Notes under the pieces: model-generated
Databases searched by the model: none
Seen by the model: only the letters and a program-made list of their open reading frames with translations
What the model was told of the DNA's origin: nothing
In this document: positions 46,778 through 55,817 of the stretch, piece by piece
How positions within the stretch are numbered: position 1 is the first letter of the stretch
Layout: every line of letters starts with the position of its first letter
Translations under genes and position numbers: made by a program
Assembly (NCBI RefSeq): GCF_000013725.1
Contig: NC_007955.1
Location: 1 to 64,000, forward strand
Origin: Methanococcoides burtonii DSM 6242
GTDB taxonomy: Archaea; Halobacteriota; Methanosarcinia; Methanosarcinales; Methanosarcinaceae
Direction of reading: 5' to 3'
Length of the DNA: 64,000 nucleotides

Positions 46778-48333
46778 ATGAAATTAAGATATATTGCATT
46801 ATTAGTTGCCTTAATAGTAGTAATGGGTGCAGGTGCTGCATCGGCTAAATCACTGTATGTAAACGCGGATCTCAATGCGAATAGTCCTATTCAAGCGTAT
46901 GATATATCAGGAAATACACTGACCTATCAAATGACCTCAGTACCGACACATTATGGTGGTGCTGGCTTGGGTATAGATACAGACTCTGAGACTTTGTTCG
47001 TTACGTTTGAAGGGTATGGTACTTTCGATATTGTCGATGCTAAAACACTCGCAGTCTTAGGAACAGTAACTGCCCCTGGGGCAAAGAATCTTGCAGGCAT
47101 TGTAGTGGACCAGGACAAACAACAAGTCTATACAAACGACCGTGGTGCAAAATCCATTTATATCTATGATTGGGATGCAACTACTTCAACGCTAACTCTC
47201 AATAAGATTCAGTCTCTAGTAGGGACTACCCAGATATATGGAATTGCACTGGATGAGGCAAATGATCTGCTTTATGTTGGAGATCTGACAACACAAGTTA
47301 AAATATTTAATACTGCAGATTGGTCTTCTGCAGGTAGTTTCCCAGTTTCTCAAAAGGTGATGGGAATTGCTGTTGATGCTACAAATGGATATGTATATAC
47401 AGGAAATGCATACCCTAATGCTGGAAGTATCGGTCTTTTGAGCCAGTATGATCTTGGCACTTCCACTGAAGTAACCGTTAATACAAGAACCTTGCCAGGT
47501 GGCGTTTCACTCGATAATGCAGTTGGTATTGCAGTGGATCCTGCAACAGGACTTGTTTATGTTACTACAGGAAATCAGGCAAGTGGTGGTTCTGATAGGA
47601 TTCTTGTATTTAATCCATCACTTGGTACACCTGCTCTCGAGCCATCTGATCTGACCGATTCTACTGGTGATATTGGAAACCCAACAGGTATTTGTGTGCC
47701 GGGTAAGGACATATCCTTTAACCCACTCAATATGGCAAAGACCGATAGTGTTACTCAGGTATATCAGGGTGGTACACTGACCTATGCGATCAGCTATGAC
47801 AATGCTTTGAACAACAATCCTGTAAATAGTGTAATGATCGTTGATTCTCTGCCAGTCGAGGTTACATTTGTATCAGCAAGTGATAGTGGTGTCTATAATT
47901 CCACAACACACACTGTTACATGGACAATTGGAACACTTGCAGCAGGTGCTCCATCTGATAGTGTTAGTGTCACAGTGAATGTTGGTGCAAGTACTCCAAT
48001 AGGAACAATGCTTGACAATGCTGTTACGATAAACAGTGACGACACAGCTCAGACCACTCAGCATGATGACGACACTGAAGTGATCCTCACTGACAATGAG
48101 ATCCCTGAATTCCCTACAGTGGCTCTCCCAATTGCGGCAATAATTGGACTGGCATTCTTCTTCCAGCGCAGAAAGAATGAGTAAGGACTCCCTTACTCGT
48201 TTCATTTTTTTACTTTTTTATCAAATACAGTATTTCAATTACTTTCACTCTGCATGGTTGCATATTAAATATGTTGAAAGACATTTTTAGGATCGTATCA
48301 TTAGCTTAATCACGGTATCAATATGCACAGAAC
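46513..48333 (+). repeat. Tandem duplication, unit 2
   Basis: Second copy, 1821 bases to unit 1's 1750; the difference lies mainly in the longer propeller region. The final bases atgcacagaac are the true start of recQ. The last about 90 coding bases and the signal-peptide region are nearly identical to unit 1, while the middle has diverged strongly. Confidence 0.9.
46778..48184 (+). CDS. PEF-CTERM surface protein with beta-propeller and DUF11-like domain, copy 2
   Basis: A 468-residue paralogue of the preceding gene with the same plan: signal peptide (IALLVALIVVMGAGAASA), propeller blades (LAGIVVDQDKQQVYTN, IYGIALDEANDLLYVG, GIAVDPATGLVYVTTG), DUF11-like domain (NPVNSVMIVDSLPVEVTFVS) and an identical PEF-CTERM tail. 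It lacks the Gly-Asn linker of copy 1 and has extra loops. ATG 46778 follows ggggtgg. recQ starts 139 bases downstream. Confidence 0.9.
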   Translation: MKLRYIALLVALIVVMGAGAASAKSLYVNADLNANSPIQAYDISGNTLTYQMTSVPTHYGGAGLGIDTDSETLFVTFEGYGTFDIVDAKTLAVLGTVTAPGAKNLAGIVVDQDKQQVYTNDRGAKSIYIYDWDATTSTLTLNKIQSLVGTTQIYGIALDEANDLLYVGDLTTQVKIFNTADWSSAGSFPVSQKVMGIAVDATNGYVYTGNAYPNAGSIGLLSQYDLGTSTEVTVNTRTLPGGVSLDNAVGIAVDPATGLVYVTTGNQASGGSDRILVFNPSLGTPALEPSDLTDSTGDIGNPTGICVPGKDISFNPLNMAKTDSVTQVYQGGTLTYAISYDNALNNNPVNSVMIVDSLPVEVTFVSASDSGVYNSTTHTVTWTIGTLAAGAPSDSVSVTVNVGASTPIGTMLDNAVTINSDDTAQTTQHDDDTEVILTDNEIPEFPTVALPIAAIIGLAFFFQRRKNE

Positions 48334-50266
48334 ACTCCAGAAATATTTTGGTTATAGCGAATTCCGTCCTCTCCAAGAGGATATTATCAATGATGTTCTG
48401 AATAAAAAGGATGTTTTTGTATTAATGCCGACCGGCGGTGGCAAATCAATATGCTACCAGATACCTGCACTCATAATGGATGGGCTTGCCGTGGTGGTGT
48501 CTCCGCTCATTTCTCTGATGAAGGACCAGGTGGATGGACTTGTCAGCAATGGGATCTCGGCTGCTTACCTCAATAGTACGTTGAGTTATAACGAAGTTCA
48601 GAAAATTACTCGTGCCATTGTCGAAGGGAATGTGGATATATTGTATGTTGCACCTGAACGTCTTTGCATGAAAAGCACTCAGGAGCTGCTAAGTCACGTC
48701 AATGTAAGTCTTTTCGCTATCGATGAAGCTCATTGTATCTCTGAATGGGGACATGATTTCAGGCCGGAATATCGGCGGATGGGATTTTTGAAAAAGAAGT
48801 ACCCTGATGTTCCTGTAATCGCACTGACCGCAACGGCTACTGCGAAGGTAAAGGAAAATACCATCAAACAACTTGATCTGGTCTCTCCTTCTGTCTATGT
48901 GGCAAGCTTTGATCGTGCGAACCTTTCCTATGAGATACGACCCAAGAACAATACCTATGGTGACATGGTAAGTTACCTTAAGGGTCAGCGTGGAAATTCG
49001 GGTATTATCTATTGCAACAGCCGAAAAAGTGTTGAATCTGTTTCCACCAAACTGAATCGTGAAGGATTCCATGCTCTCCCTTATCATGCAGGATTGAATG
49101 ATGCCAAAAGGCAGGATAATCAAGAACGTTTCATCAGGGATGATGTCGATATCATTGTGGCTACTGTTGCCTTTGGTATGGGCATTGATAAACCGAACGT
49201 TCGTTTTGTTATCCATTATGACCTCCCCAAGAACCTAGAGGGCTACTATCAGGAAACCGGCAGGGGTGGGCGTGATGGGCTTGAATGCGATTGCATCTTG
49301 TATTTCAGTCGGGCTGACTGGTACAAGATCAAATATTTGATTGATCAGAAACCCAAAAAGTCCGAGCGCGATATCGCAATGACGAAGTTGCAGGAAATGA
49401 TCGATTATTGTGAAAGCACTTCCTGTCGCAGGAAAGCCTTATTACATTATTTTGGGGAAGAGCTGGAATCCGATAATTGCGGAAGCTGTGATGTCTGTTT
49501 GAACCCACGTGACACTTATGATGCATCAGATGTCGCAAGGACCTTCCTTTCCTGTGTCGATGAGGTCAATGAGCGGTTTGGCCTGACGCATATAGTGGAT
49601 ATCCTTACAGGCTCTAAGTCCAAGAAAATAATAAGCTACAAACATGACCGCCTTAAAAGCTATGGCACTGGTGAAGGATACATTAAGTCCGAATGGGTGG
49701 AGATGGCAAGGGAAATGATACGCTTGGGTCATGTTGATGTGAAGGAAGGGAAATACCCTATATTACTTTTGAACAAGAATAGCCGTGAGGTCCTTGGGGG
49801 GAGTGAGGTACATCTGACACGTTCGATGGGAACAACTGTTTCCAAACCACGGAAAGCACCTGCTACTGTGTCAAGGCCGGGCAATTCTGTATCTTCCCGA
49901 CCTGCATCTAGTGGTTCGAAAAAGGTTAGCTCAACGGTAGTCAGATCACCGGCTAAGTCTACAAAGTACAGCAGCCAAAGAAGAACGTCTGTTCCGGGAA
50001 AGGCTAAGAGAGCTCCAACACCGATATCACGGCCGAACAAGAAACTCTTTGACAAGCTTCGTGAATTGCGCAAAAGGCTTGCTGTGGAAGCGAATGTTCC
50101 TCCTTATATCATATTTGCAGATACCAGTCTCAGGCAGATGGCTGCAAACTTCCCTAATAATGAAAAAGAGTTTATTGGCATCACGGGTGTCGGTGAGGTC
50201 AAGTTAAAGAAATATGGTTCCGTTTTTATGAAAGAGATAGTTGCCTTTGAAAAAGGAAACAAGTAA
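48323..50266 (+). CDS. recQ: ATP-dependent DNA helicase RecQ
   Basis: A 3'-5' DNA helicase, 647 residues. Walker [21 protein letters not shown] box [19 protein letters not shown], motif [16 protein letters not shown], zinc-binding [12 protein letters not shown] with CGSCDVC, and a C-terminal HRDC domain (about 570-645). Between the RQC region and HRDC is a Ser/Lys/Arg-rich linker of about 65 residues (about 495-560) that looks disordered. Its first 11 coding bases were copied in the upstream tandem duplication, which leaves the gene intact. Confidence 0.95.
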   Translation: MHRTLQKYFGYSEFRPLQEDIINDVLNKKDVFVLMPTGGGKSICYQIPALIMDGLAVVVSPLISLMKDQVDGLVSNGISAAYLNSTLSYNEVQKITRAIVEGNVDILYVAPERLCMKSTQELLSHVNVSLFAIDEAHCISEWGHDFRPEYRRMGFLKKKYPDVPVIALTATATAKVKENTIKQLDLVSPSVYVASFDRANLSYEIRPKNNTYGDMVSYLKGQRGNSGIIYCNSRKSVESVSTKLNREGFHALPYHAGLNDAKRQDNQERFIRDDVDIIVATVAFGMGIDKPNVRFVIHYDLPKNLEGYYQETGRGGRDGLECDCILYFSRADWYKIKYLIDQKPKKSERDIAMTKLQEMIDYCESTSCRRKALLHYFGEELESDNCGSCDVCLNPRDTYDASDVARTFLSCVDEVNERFGLTHIVDILTGSKSKKIISYKHDRLKSYGTGEGYIKSEWVEMAREMIRLGHVDVKEGKYPILLLNKNSREVLGGSEVHLTRSMGTTVSKPRKAPATVSRPGNSVSSRPASSGSKKVSSTVVRSPAKSTKYSSQRRTSVPGKAKRAPTPISRPNKKLFDKLRELRKRLAVEANVPPYIIFADTSLRQMAANFPNNEKEFIGITGVGEVKLKKYGSVFMKEIVAFEKGNK

Positions 50267-50273
50267 ATTCCAT

Positions 50274-51032
50274 TTATAGTAATAAATGAAGTGTCAATTG
50301 GAATATAAGGTCTCCATAAATCACTGCACTGATGAAACCGGCAGTTATGGGTATCATGAATGGGAGTCCTGGGGTTACCCATGTCCTTTTCTCAATGAGT
50401 CCATTTTTATCATATTCCTTCATCATAGCGATTGTATCCTCATCAAGCTGCATTCCCCCTGTTGTGAATCGATGTGATACGATCCCATCGTTCTCCTCGT
50501 ATTGTTCAATAAGGCGAATGTGGGGCCTTTCAAGGTCTTTGATCAATGATCTGTATCCAATGAACATGTAATGAGGTCTCTTAAGAGTATCTTTCAGGGT
50601 TGGTTGCGTGAGGTTGTAGAGGAAAAGTCCCAGCGGTACGACCACGGTGAGTATGACCGAGTTCCCAAAGACACTGAATGTGAAAAGGCCAATGGGGGGC
50701 ATACCTGCTACAGGCAAATGGTAGCTGATCAGCTCCAGTGCAGGATAGATTGGCAGTATCAATGATATCACCATCAATATTTTGGCATCTGCACCACCGA
50801 AGGCTCCGAAATAGAACAATATGTAAACGAACACGAATATAAATATGAACGATATGAGTGTCCATTTTACGTAGGGAATGCCATATCGTGCGATATCATA
50901 GATGATTAATGGGGCTGCTGCACCGAGCATTATTGGCCAGAGCTTGTTAGTGACCCTTCGTGTCTTAATATCTGAATAGCAGGAGTAAAGGAGAAATAGC
51001 AGACAAACAAGCACTTTCAATAGTTCTATCAT
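50274..51032 (-). CDS. A24 family prepilin/preflagellin peptidase
   Basis: A membrane aspartyl protease that cleaves class III signal peptides of archaeal pilins. 252 residues with about six hydrophobic segments; catalytic aspartates lie in YSDIKTRRVTNK and GAFGGADAKILM (the GxGD-type motif). A soluble insert (HIRLIEQYEENDG) lies before the last membrane segments. It starts directly after the HPS-RraA stop (TAAATG), so it is co-transcribed with it. It could process pilins for a system like the broken one at 31-36 kb. Confidence 0.88.
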   Translation of the reverse strand: MIELLKVLVCLLFLLYSCYSDIKTRRVTNKLWPIMLGAAAPLIIYDIARYGIPYVKWTLISFIFIFVFVYILFYFGAFGGADAKILMVISLILPIYPALELISYHLPVAGMPPIGLFTFSVFGNSVILTVVVPLGLFLYNLTQPTLKDTLKRPHYMFIGYRSLIKDLERPHIRLIEQYEENDGIVSHRFTTGGMQLDEDTIAMMKEYDKNGLIEKRTWVTPGLPFMIPITAGFISAVIYGDLIFQLTLHLLL

Positions 51033-52304
51033 TTACATTTTCTCCCATTTTTTGAGCTTTAGGACTTCAGAAAGCGTGCTTCCTCTTTTTATCTCTTCAT
51101 AGATACGCTTTTCGTTCTTTTCAACTTCCTTAGAACGCCTTGCTATCTCATATGCTCTTTCTTTTGGTATTACGACCACTCCGTTGTCATCTCCTATTAT
51201 GTAATCTCCAGGGTTGACATTTTGTGAGCCGCAGTGTATGGATGCCCCAATTTCGCCAAATCCTTTCGGGTCTCCTGCGTTAGGTACATTACTGGTGGCA
51301 AAGACGGGCAGTCCTATAGTCCTTATCTCTTCGATATCCCTTACTGGACCATCAATTACCACTCCTGCTATGCCTTTGTTAAGGCAGCTAAGGGTGGCAA
51401 GTCCTCCCCATGGTGATATATGTCGGCTTCCGTTGTAGATGACAATTACGTCTCCTTTGACGGCAACTTCGATAGCTTCGACAGTTTTTGCCCAGTCGCC
51501 TTCGAATGTCTGAACTGTCACAGCTTTACCTACCATTCTTTTTCCGGCAACCATTGTGTGGATGTCATTCATGGCTCCTTTCCTGTGCATTGCATCGGTT
51601 ATGTTTGGGGTGGAAACCTCTGATAGCAGTTGTCGGATCTCTTCTTCGAGGGTCCGATGTGCTCTTTCAGGGATCTCGTTTGAATCAACGGCTGCTCGTA
51701 TCTTTTTCGCAGCTCCGGTCACATTGTCGGATTGCGTTATATTTCCTCCTACGATAACGATGCTTGCACCTGCTTTTACTGCCATTGCAGCACTTCCAGC
51801 ATCTAATCCTCCTGCTGCAGCTACCGGTATGCTAACTGCTGTTGTCATTTTCTCAAGTATGGGAGTGGGGTCCTTGCCGGTCATCTGCTGATCGATCCCG
51901 GTATGCATATTGATATAATCGACACCCATTAGTTCCAGTTCAATTGCCCTTGATACTGGATCTTCGACAATTATCAGGTCGGCCATCAGCTTCACTCCGT
52001 ATTTGTGTGCTGATCTGACGGCATCAAGGACCGTGGAATCATCGGCATTTCCCAGGAGCATGACAATATCCGCACCGGCTTTGGCGGCCATCTCCACTTC
52101 AAATGCACCGGTGTCTGCTATCTTCATGTCGGCAAGGATTGTATGGTTCGGGAATGATTTCCTCAGTTGACGAATGGCATTCATTCCTTCACTCTTGATA
52201 AGTGGGGTTCCTGCTTCGATCCAGTCTATGCCTCCCTCGATGGCTTCCTTTGCGATCTGGATGGCGCGGTCTATTTCCAGCAGGTCAAGAGCTACTTGAA
52301 TTAT
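51033..52304 (-). CDS. 3-hexulose-6-phosphate synthase fused to RraA-like domain, no canonical start codon
   Basis: HPS condenses formaldehyde with ribulose 5-phosphate; in Archaea the reverse reaction makes pentoses. The N-terminal domain (about 1-215) has the barrel signature [28 protein letters not shown] and [11 protein letters not shown]; the C-terminal domain (about 225-400) resembles RraA/demethylmenaquinone methyltransferase ([24 protein letters not shown]). The first methionine in frame is at 52184, but homology extends 40 residues upstream to an ATA-ATT pair (52304-52299), with no ATG, GTG or TTG between there and the upstream TAA. A gggtgatc and a TATA box upstream mark the true 5' end, so a rare ATA or ATT start, or a mutated ATG, is likely. 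Confidence 0.85.
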   Translation of the reverse strand: MIQVALDLLEIDRAIQIAKEAIEGGIDWIEAGTPLIKSEGMNAIRQLRKSFPNHTILADMKIADTGAFEVEMAAKAGADIVMLLGNADDSTVLDAVRSAHKYGVKLMADLIIVEDPVSRAIELELMGVDYINMHTGIDQQMTGKDPTPILEKMTTAVSIPVAAAGGLDAGSAAMAVKAGASIVIVGGNITQSDNVTGAAKKIRAAVDSNEIPERAHRTLEEEIRQLLSEVSTPNITDAMHRKGAMNDIHTMVAGKRMVGKAVTVQTFEGDWAKTVEAIEVAVKGDVIVIYNGSRHISPWGGLATLSCLNKGIAGVVIDGPVRDIEEIRTIGLPVFATSNVPNAGDPKGFGEIGASIHCGSQNVNPGDYIIGDDNGVVVIPKERAYEIARRSKEVEKNEKRIYEEIKRGSTLSEVLKLKKWEKM

Positions 52305-52438
52305 TGTGTTGATATGATCACCCTTTGGAACTTACGTAGTGTAGTTGAATAAGTATAAATCTATCCGGGTATATGGTTATAATACTTAATAGTTGATACT
52401 ATTTGTTAAAACTAAGTCATTATTAATGAGCTCATATT

Positions 52439-52885
52439 ATGGCAGAAGAAGATATATTGACCGAAAAGCAGCGCAAAAGGTTCCTTGCAGGACTTCATCG
52501 TCAATTGTTCTGGTGTGGTGAATGAATTCCTGATGAGGTTGAGTTCAATGGGAAAATGTTCCCGCTTCATGAGATCACATGGGAACTTATCAATAAGCCA
52601 GATTTGAACGATGAAGATAAGGAACAAATAGAGCATTGTATTGTTTCTCTTTCTAAGAAAGCTCGGTCATTTGAAAGTGTCCTGGAAACTGAAACTATGA
52701 CCTTTGAGGAAGCAAAAGGGATATTTGACAAAACAGCGGGTCTTTTGCGAGCTGTCATGGACCTGAAAGAGATCGATGAATTGCCCGGTCCTGAGCGGAT
52801 GACTAAATTCAAGGAAGATGCTATGAAGTGTACAGTTAAAGATGTAAAGGGCTGGATGAAGTTCCGAGCGGAACTTGCTGAATGA
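52439..52885 (+). pseudogene. DUF5788-like protein interrupted by an in-frame TGA
   Basis: One frame runs from ATG 52439 to the stop at 52885 (149 codons) and is broken only by TGA at 52523-52525 (codon 29). The residues on both sides read as one protein: RLFWCGE-like QLFWCGE before it and IPDEVEFNGKMFPLHEITWE after it. It resembles the archaeal DUF5788 family. A CGA to TGA change is the simplest cause. The downstream part could be translated alone from ATG 52556 (109 residues). Function unknown. Confidence 0.65.
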
Positions 52886-52973
52886 TTCCATCTGGATATC
52901 ATATCAATATTTTATTTTTATTATAACTATCATAGGCAAACATTATATTTCATGCAATTCTTCTTCATGGTGA

Positions 52974-53900
52974 ATGAGCTTCAAAGATTTGCATATCATT
53001 TCGATGAAATCCTTTTCAAGGGATATGATCGATCATGTCCTCAATACTGCAGAAATGCTTGAACCGATAGCCAAAGGCAAGACGAAGTCTGATCTTCTAA
53101 AGGGCAAAATACTGGGGGTACTGTTTTTTGAACCAAGCACAAGAACCCGTATGTCCTTTGAGACTGCAATGATGCGTCTTGGTGGGGATGTCTTAAGCCT
53201 TGGTTCGGTAGATGCGAGTTCAATTGCAAAAGGTGAGACTCTTGCTGATACTATTCGTGTGGTGAATGGTTATGCTAATGCGATAGTTCTCAGACACAAC
53301 AAGGAAGGTGCTGCACAACTTGCTTCCGAGTTCTCCTCAGTCCCCATACTGAATGCGGGAGATGGTGCAGGGCATCATCCTACGCAGACATTCCTCGATC
53401 TTTATACCATACGCAGGGAAAGCCATCTGGATGGCTTGAAGATCGCTCTTGCGGGGGATCTTAAGTATGGCAGAACGGTCCATTCATTGTGTTATGCTCT
53501 TTCTCTTTATGGTGCGGAGATCACCCTTGTTTCTCCAAAGGAGCTGCGCTTGCCTGCTGATATCATTGAGGACCTTAGGAGCAGGAATATAAAACTTACT
53601 GAGATCGAGTATATAGAGGATGCTATTGAAAATGTGGATGTGCTTTATGTTACAAGGATCCAGAAAGAGCGCTTTCCAGATCCTGCAGAGTATCGTAAAG
53701 TAGCTAATAGTCTGCTGATCAGTCCTGAACTTCTTGAGAAAGCGAAACCTGAACTGAAGGTAATGCATCCGCTCCCGAGGACGAATGAGATCGATCCAAG
53801 GGTGGACAATACTAAGCATGCGTGTTATTTCAAACAGTCATTCTATGGTGTTCCGATCAGGATGGCACTTCTTGCACTTGTTATGGGGGCATTGGAATGA
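52974..53900 (+). CDS. pyrB: Aspartate carbamoyltransferase, catalytic subunit
   Basis: Joins carbamoyl phosphate and aspartate in pyrimidine synthesis. 308 residues; the carbamoyl-phosphate loop is FFEPSTRTRMSFE, followed by SSIAKGETLADTIR, GDGAGHHPTQTFLDLYTI and the aspartate-site HPLPRTNEIDPRVD. The regulatory subunit gene overlaps its stop by four bases (ATGA). Confidence 0.97.
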   Translation: MSFKDLHIISMKSFSRDMIDHVLNTAEMLEPIAKGKTKSDLLKGKILGVLFFEPSTRTRMSFETAMMRLGGDVLSLGSVDASSIAKGETLADTIRVVNGYANAIVLRHNKEGAAQLASEFSSVPILNAGDGAGHHPTQTFLDLYTIRRESHLDGLKIALAGDLKYGRTVHSLCYALSLYGAEITLVSPKELRLPADIIEDLRSRNIKLTEIEYIEDAIENVDVLYVTRIQKERFPDPAEYRKVANSLLISPELLEKAKPELKVMHPLPRTNEIDPRVDNTKHACYFKQSFYGVPIRMALLALVMGALE

Positions 53901-54376
53901 GCAGTGATGATCAACATATACGTGAGATACGTGTACATCCCATTGAGAATGGTACTGTTATAGATCACATTAATGCCGGACAGGCGTTGAACGTTCTTAA
54001 GATATTGAATATACCAACTTCCTCATCAAGGGTCGTAAGTGTACTTATCAACGCACCCAGTGTCCATGGCAGAAAAGATGTCGTCAAGATCGAAGGCAGG
54101 GAACTCAATGTCGAAGAAGTCGATAAGATCGCCCTGATAGCTCCTAATGCAACCATCAATATCATAAGGGATTTTGAAGTATCTGATAAAGATATTGTTC
54201 ATATCCATTCACAAATCGAGGGCGTTGTCAGGTGTATAAATCCGAACTGTATCTCTAATAGCAATGAACCTGTGACCTCTAAGTTCGCTGTGAGTTCCAA
54301 TGGGCAAAGGACGATTCTTCGCTGTTCATATTGCGAACGCATCATTTCCGATGATATAGGAGAGCATCTGCTCTGA
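53897..54376 (+). CDS. pyrI: Aspartate carbamoyltransferase, regulatory subunit
   Basis: Allosteric nucleotide-binding subunit, 159 residues. The N-terminal domain shows GTVIDHINAGQALNVLKIL; the C-terminal zinc domain has CINPNC and CSYC, the four cysteine ligands that contact PyrB. ATG 53897 overlaps the pyrB TGA, so the two are translated in step. Confidence 0.97.
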   Translation: MSSDDQHIREIRVHPIENGTVIDHINAGQALNVLKILNIPTSSSRVVSVLINAPSVHGRKDVVKIEGRELNVEEVDKIALIAPNATINIIRDFEVSDKDIVHIHSQIEGVVRCINPNCISNSNEPVTSKFAVSSNGQRTILRCSYCERIISDDIGEHLL

Positions 54377-54388
54377 TGCTCATATCTT

Positions 54389-54460
54389 GGCTCTGTAGAA
54401 ATCCTCTATATCTGATGAAACACAGCCATGAAAACAGATGTGGGGGATTTTTCCAGAGCC
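54389..54460. repeat. 72-bp element with 16-bp imperfect terminal inverted repeats
   Basis: GGCTCTGTAGAAATCC (54389-54404) and, reversed, GGCTCTGGAAAAATCC (complement of 54445-54460) match at 14 of 16 positions. The element lies between convergent genes pyrI and the NosD-type gene. It could be a miniature transposable element or IS remnant, or a bidirectional terminator; the 40-base spacing between arms is long for the latter. Confidence 0.5.
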
Positions 54461-54489
54461 TCAATCTTTTAGAGACTCATGCACATTCT

Positions 54490-55398
54490 TTATTTTTGTT
54501 TTTTCCTTATGAACATGCAACAGATTCCAAGTATGATTGTAGTAATTAAAGTGTTGACAAATGGTATTCCAGGGACTTCTCTATCATTGATATGGTTATC
54601 GTAGATATGATTTTCAGTATAATCTGCCCTTATTCCTTTGCTATTGTTTAATAGAAAATTATCATTTAGTGTATTGTTGTTGGATATATCCAAAAAGATT
54701 CCATTCTGACCGTTTGAATTTATAGTGTTATTGTTGATCTTGCTGTTGTTGGAATTAATAAAGGAAATTCCATTCAAGTGGTTTGAATTTATGATGTTAT
54801 TGCTAAATCTGTTGTTATTGGATGCCTCTAGAAAGATTCCATTCCATATGTTTGAGCTTATAGTGTTATTGCTCAGCTCATTATTACTTGAACGCTCAAG
54901 ATCGATGCCCTCAAAACTGTTCGAGTTTATATTGTTATTGATCAGAGTGTTGTTACTGGAAGAAACGAGGCCAATACCATCCTCATTTTTTGATAAAATG
55001 TTGTTGGCAATTGTGCATTTTTCAACTCCATCGAGATAAATTCCGGCTTTTGTAGGGCCATGAGTGCCCGTTATCTTAAAACCTATGACGGTTACATTAT
55101 CTGATGTTATATGGAAAACATGACTATTTTTACCAGCTTGAACCACAGTATCATTGGGGTTTTCGGATCTTGAGATTATTGTTAATGGTTTGTTTACGTT
55201 GACATTCTCTCTATAGGTGCCTGGGTTAACAAGAATTATATCTCCAGAATTTGCATTGTCTATAGCATCCTGTATATTGGCATAATTTGCTTCCCTATCA
55301 TCATCTACAGTAATAGTAGCAGCTGATGCAGCACCTGTAATCATTGTCAAAAAAATGAATATTATTACAAAACGAATTATTTTATATCTCCCTGCCAT
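54490..55398 (-). CDS. Secreted NosD-type right-handed beta-helix surface protein
   Basis: A 302-residue exported protein. A signal peptide (VIIFIFLTMITGAASA) precedes TITVDDDREANYANIQDAID, the standard entry to a parallel beta-helix with NosD/PbH1 repeats. Repeats of about 23 residues with Asn ladders (NNILSKNEDGIGLVSSSNNT and alike, about 130-270) stack the coils. The end VPGIPFVNTLITTIILG plus a basic tail resembles a PGF-CTERM-like anchor. Such proteins bind or remodel surface polysaccharide; substrate unknown. Confidence 0.85.
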   Translation of the reverse strand: MAGRYKIIRFVIIFIFLTMITGAASAATITVDDDREANYANIQDAIDNANSGDIILVNPGTYRENVNVNKPLTIISRSENPNDTVVQAGKNSHVFHITSDNVTVIGFKITGTHGPTKAGIYLDGVEKCTIANNILSKNEDGIGLVSSSNNTLINNNINSNSFEGIDLERSSNNELSNNTISSNIWNGIFLEASNNNRFSNNIINSNHLNGISFINSNNSKINNNTINSNGQNGIFLDISNNNTLNDNFLLNNSKGIRADYTENHIYDNHINDREVPGIPFVNTLITTIILGICCMFIRKKQK

Positions 55399-55817
55399 TA
55401 ACCATCACCCATATTAAAAAGGATTATAACACCAAATATGTTATCATGATTAATTCATATGGTAAGAAGACGGTAAAAAACACACGGTAATAAATTTGGA
55501 TTTTAATTCTCTTTTCAGTATAATTTACTTTCACATCAAGAGATTCTGGATTATGTCAATCAGATAAAAAATCTAACTTTAGAATAAATAATCTCTAAAA
55601 GATAGAAGTAATATCATAATAATTCAATTAGTTCTTTTAAGGCATAGGGGAAGTACCTAGAACTTATAATACATTATTATTAGGGGAATTCGGAGGAAAC
55701 CAATATAACATTGCAATATCCATTATGATCTTTACTTATGGGAAATCGACGGTTTTGAGTATCATTCGCCAGTAGTATATTATGCAAAAGTCACGAGTTT
55801 ACTATAATCATCTTTTT
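55399..55817. other. Intergenic stretch with no recognised gene
   Basis: About 420 A+T-rich bases upstream of the NosD-type gene and downstream of the P-type ATPase. A TATA-like acttataata (55655-55664) and a GGAGG (55690-55694) occur on the plus strand but no ORF follows them. I see no RNA gene. Confidence 0.45.
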
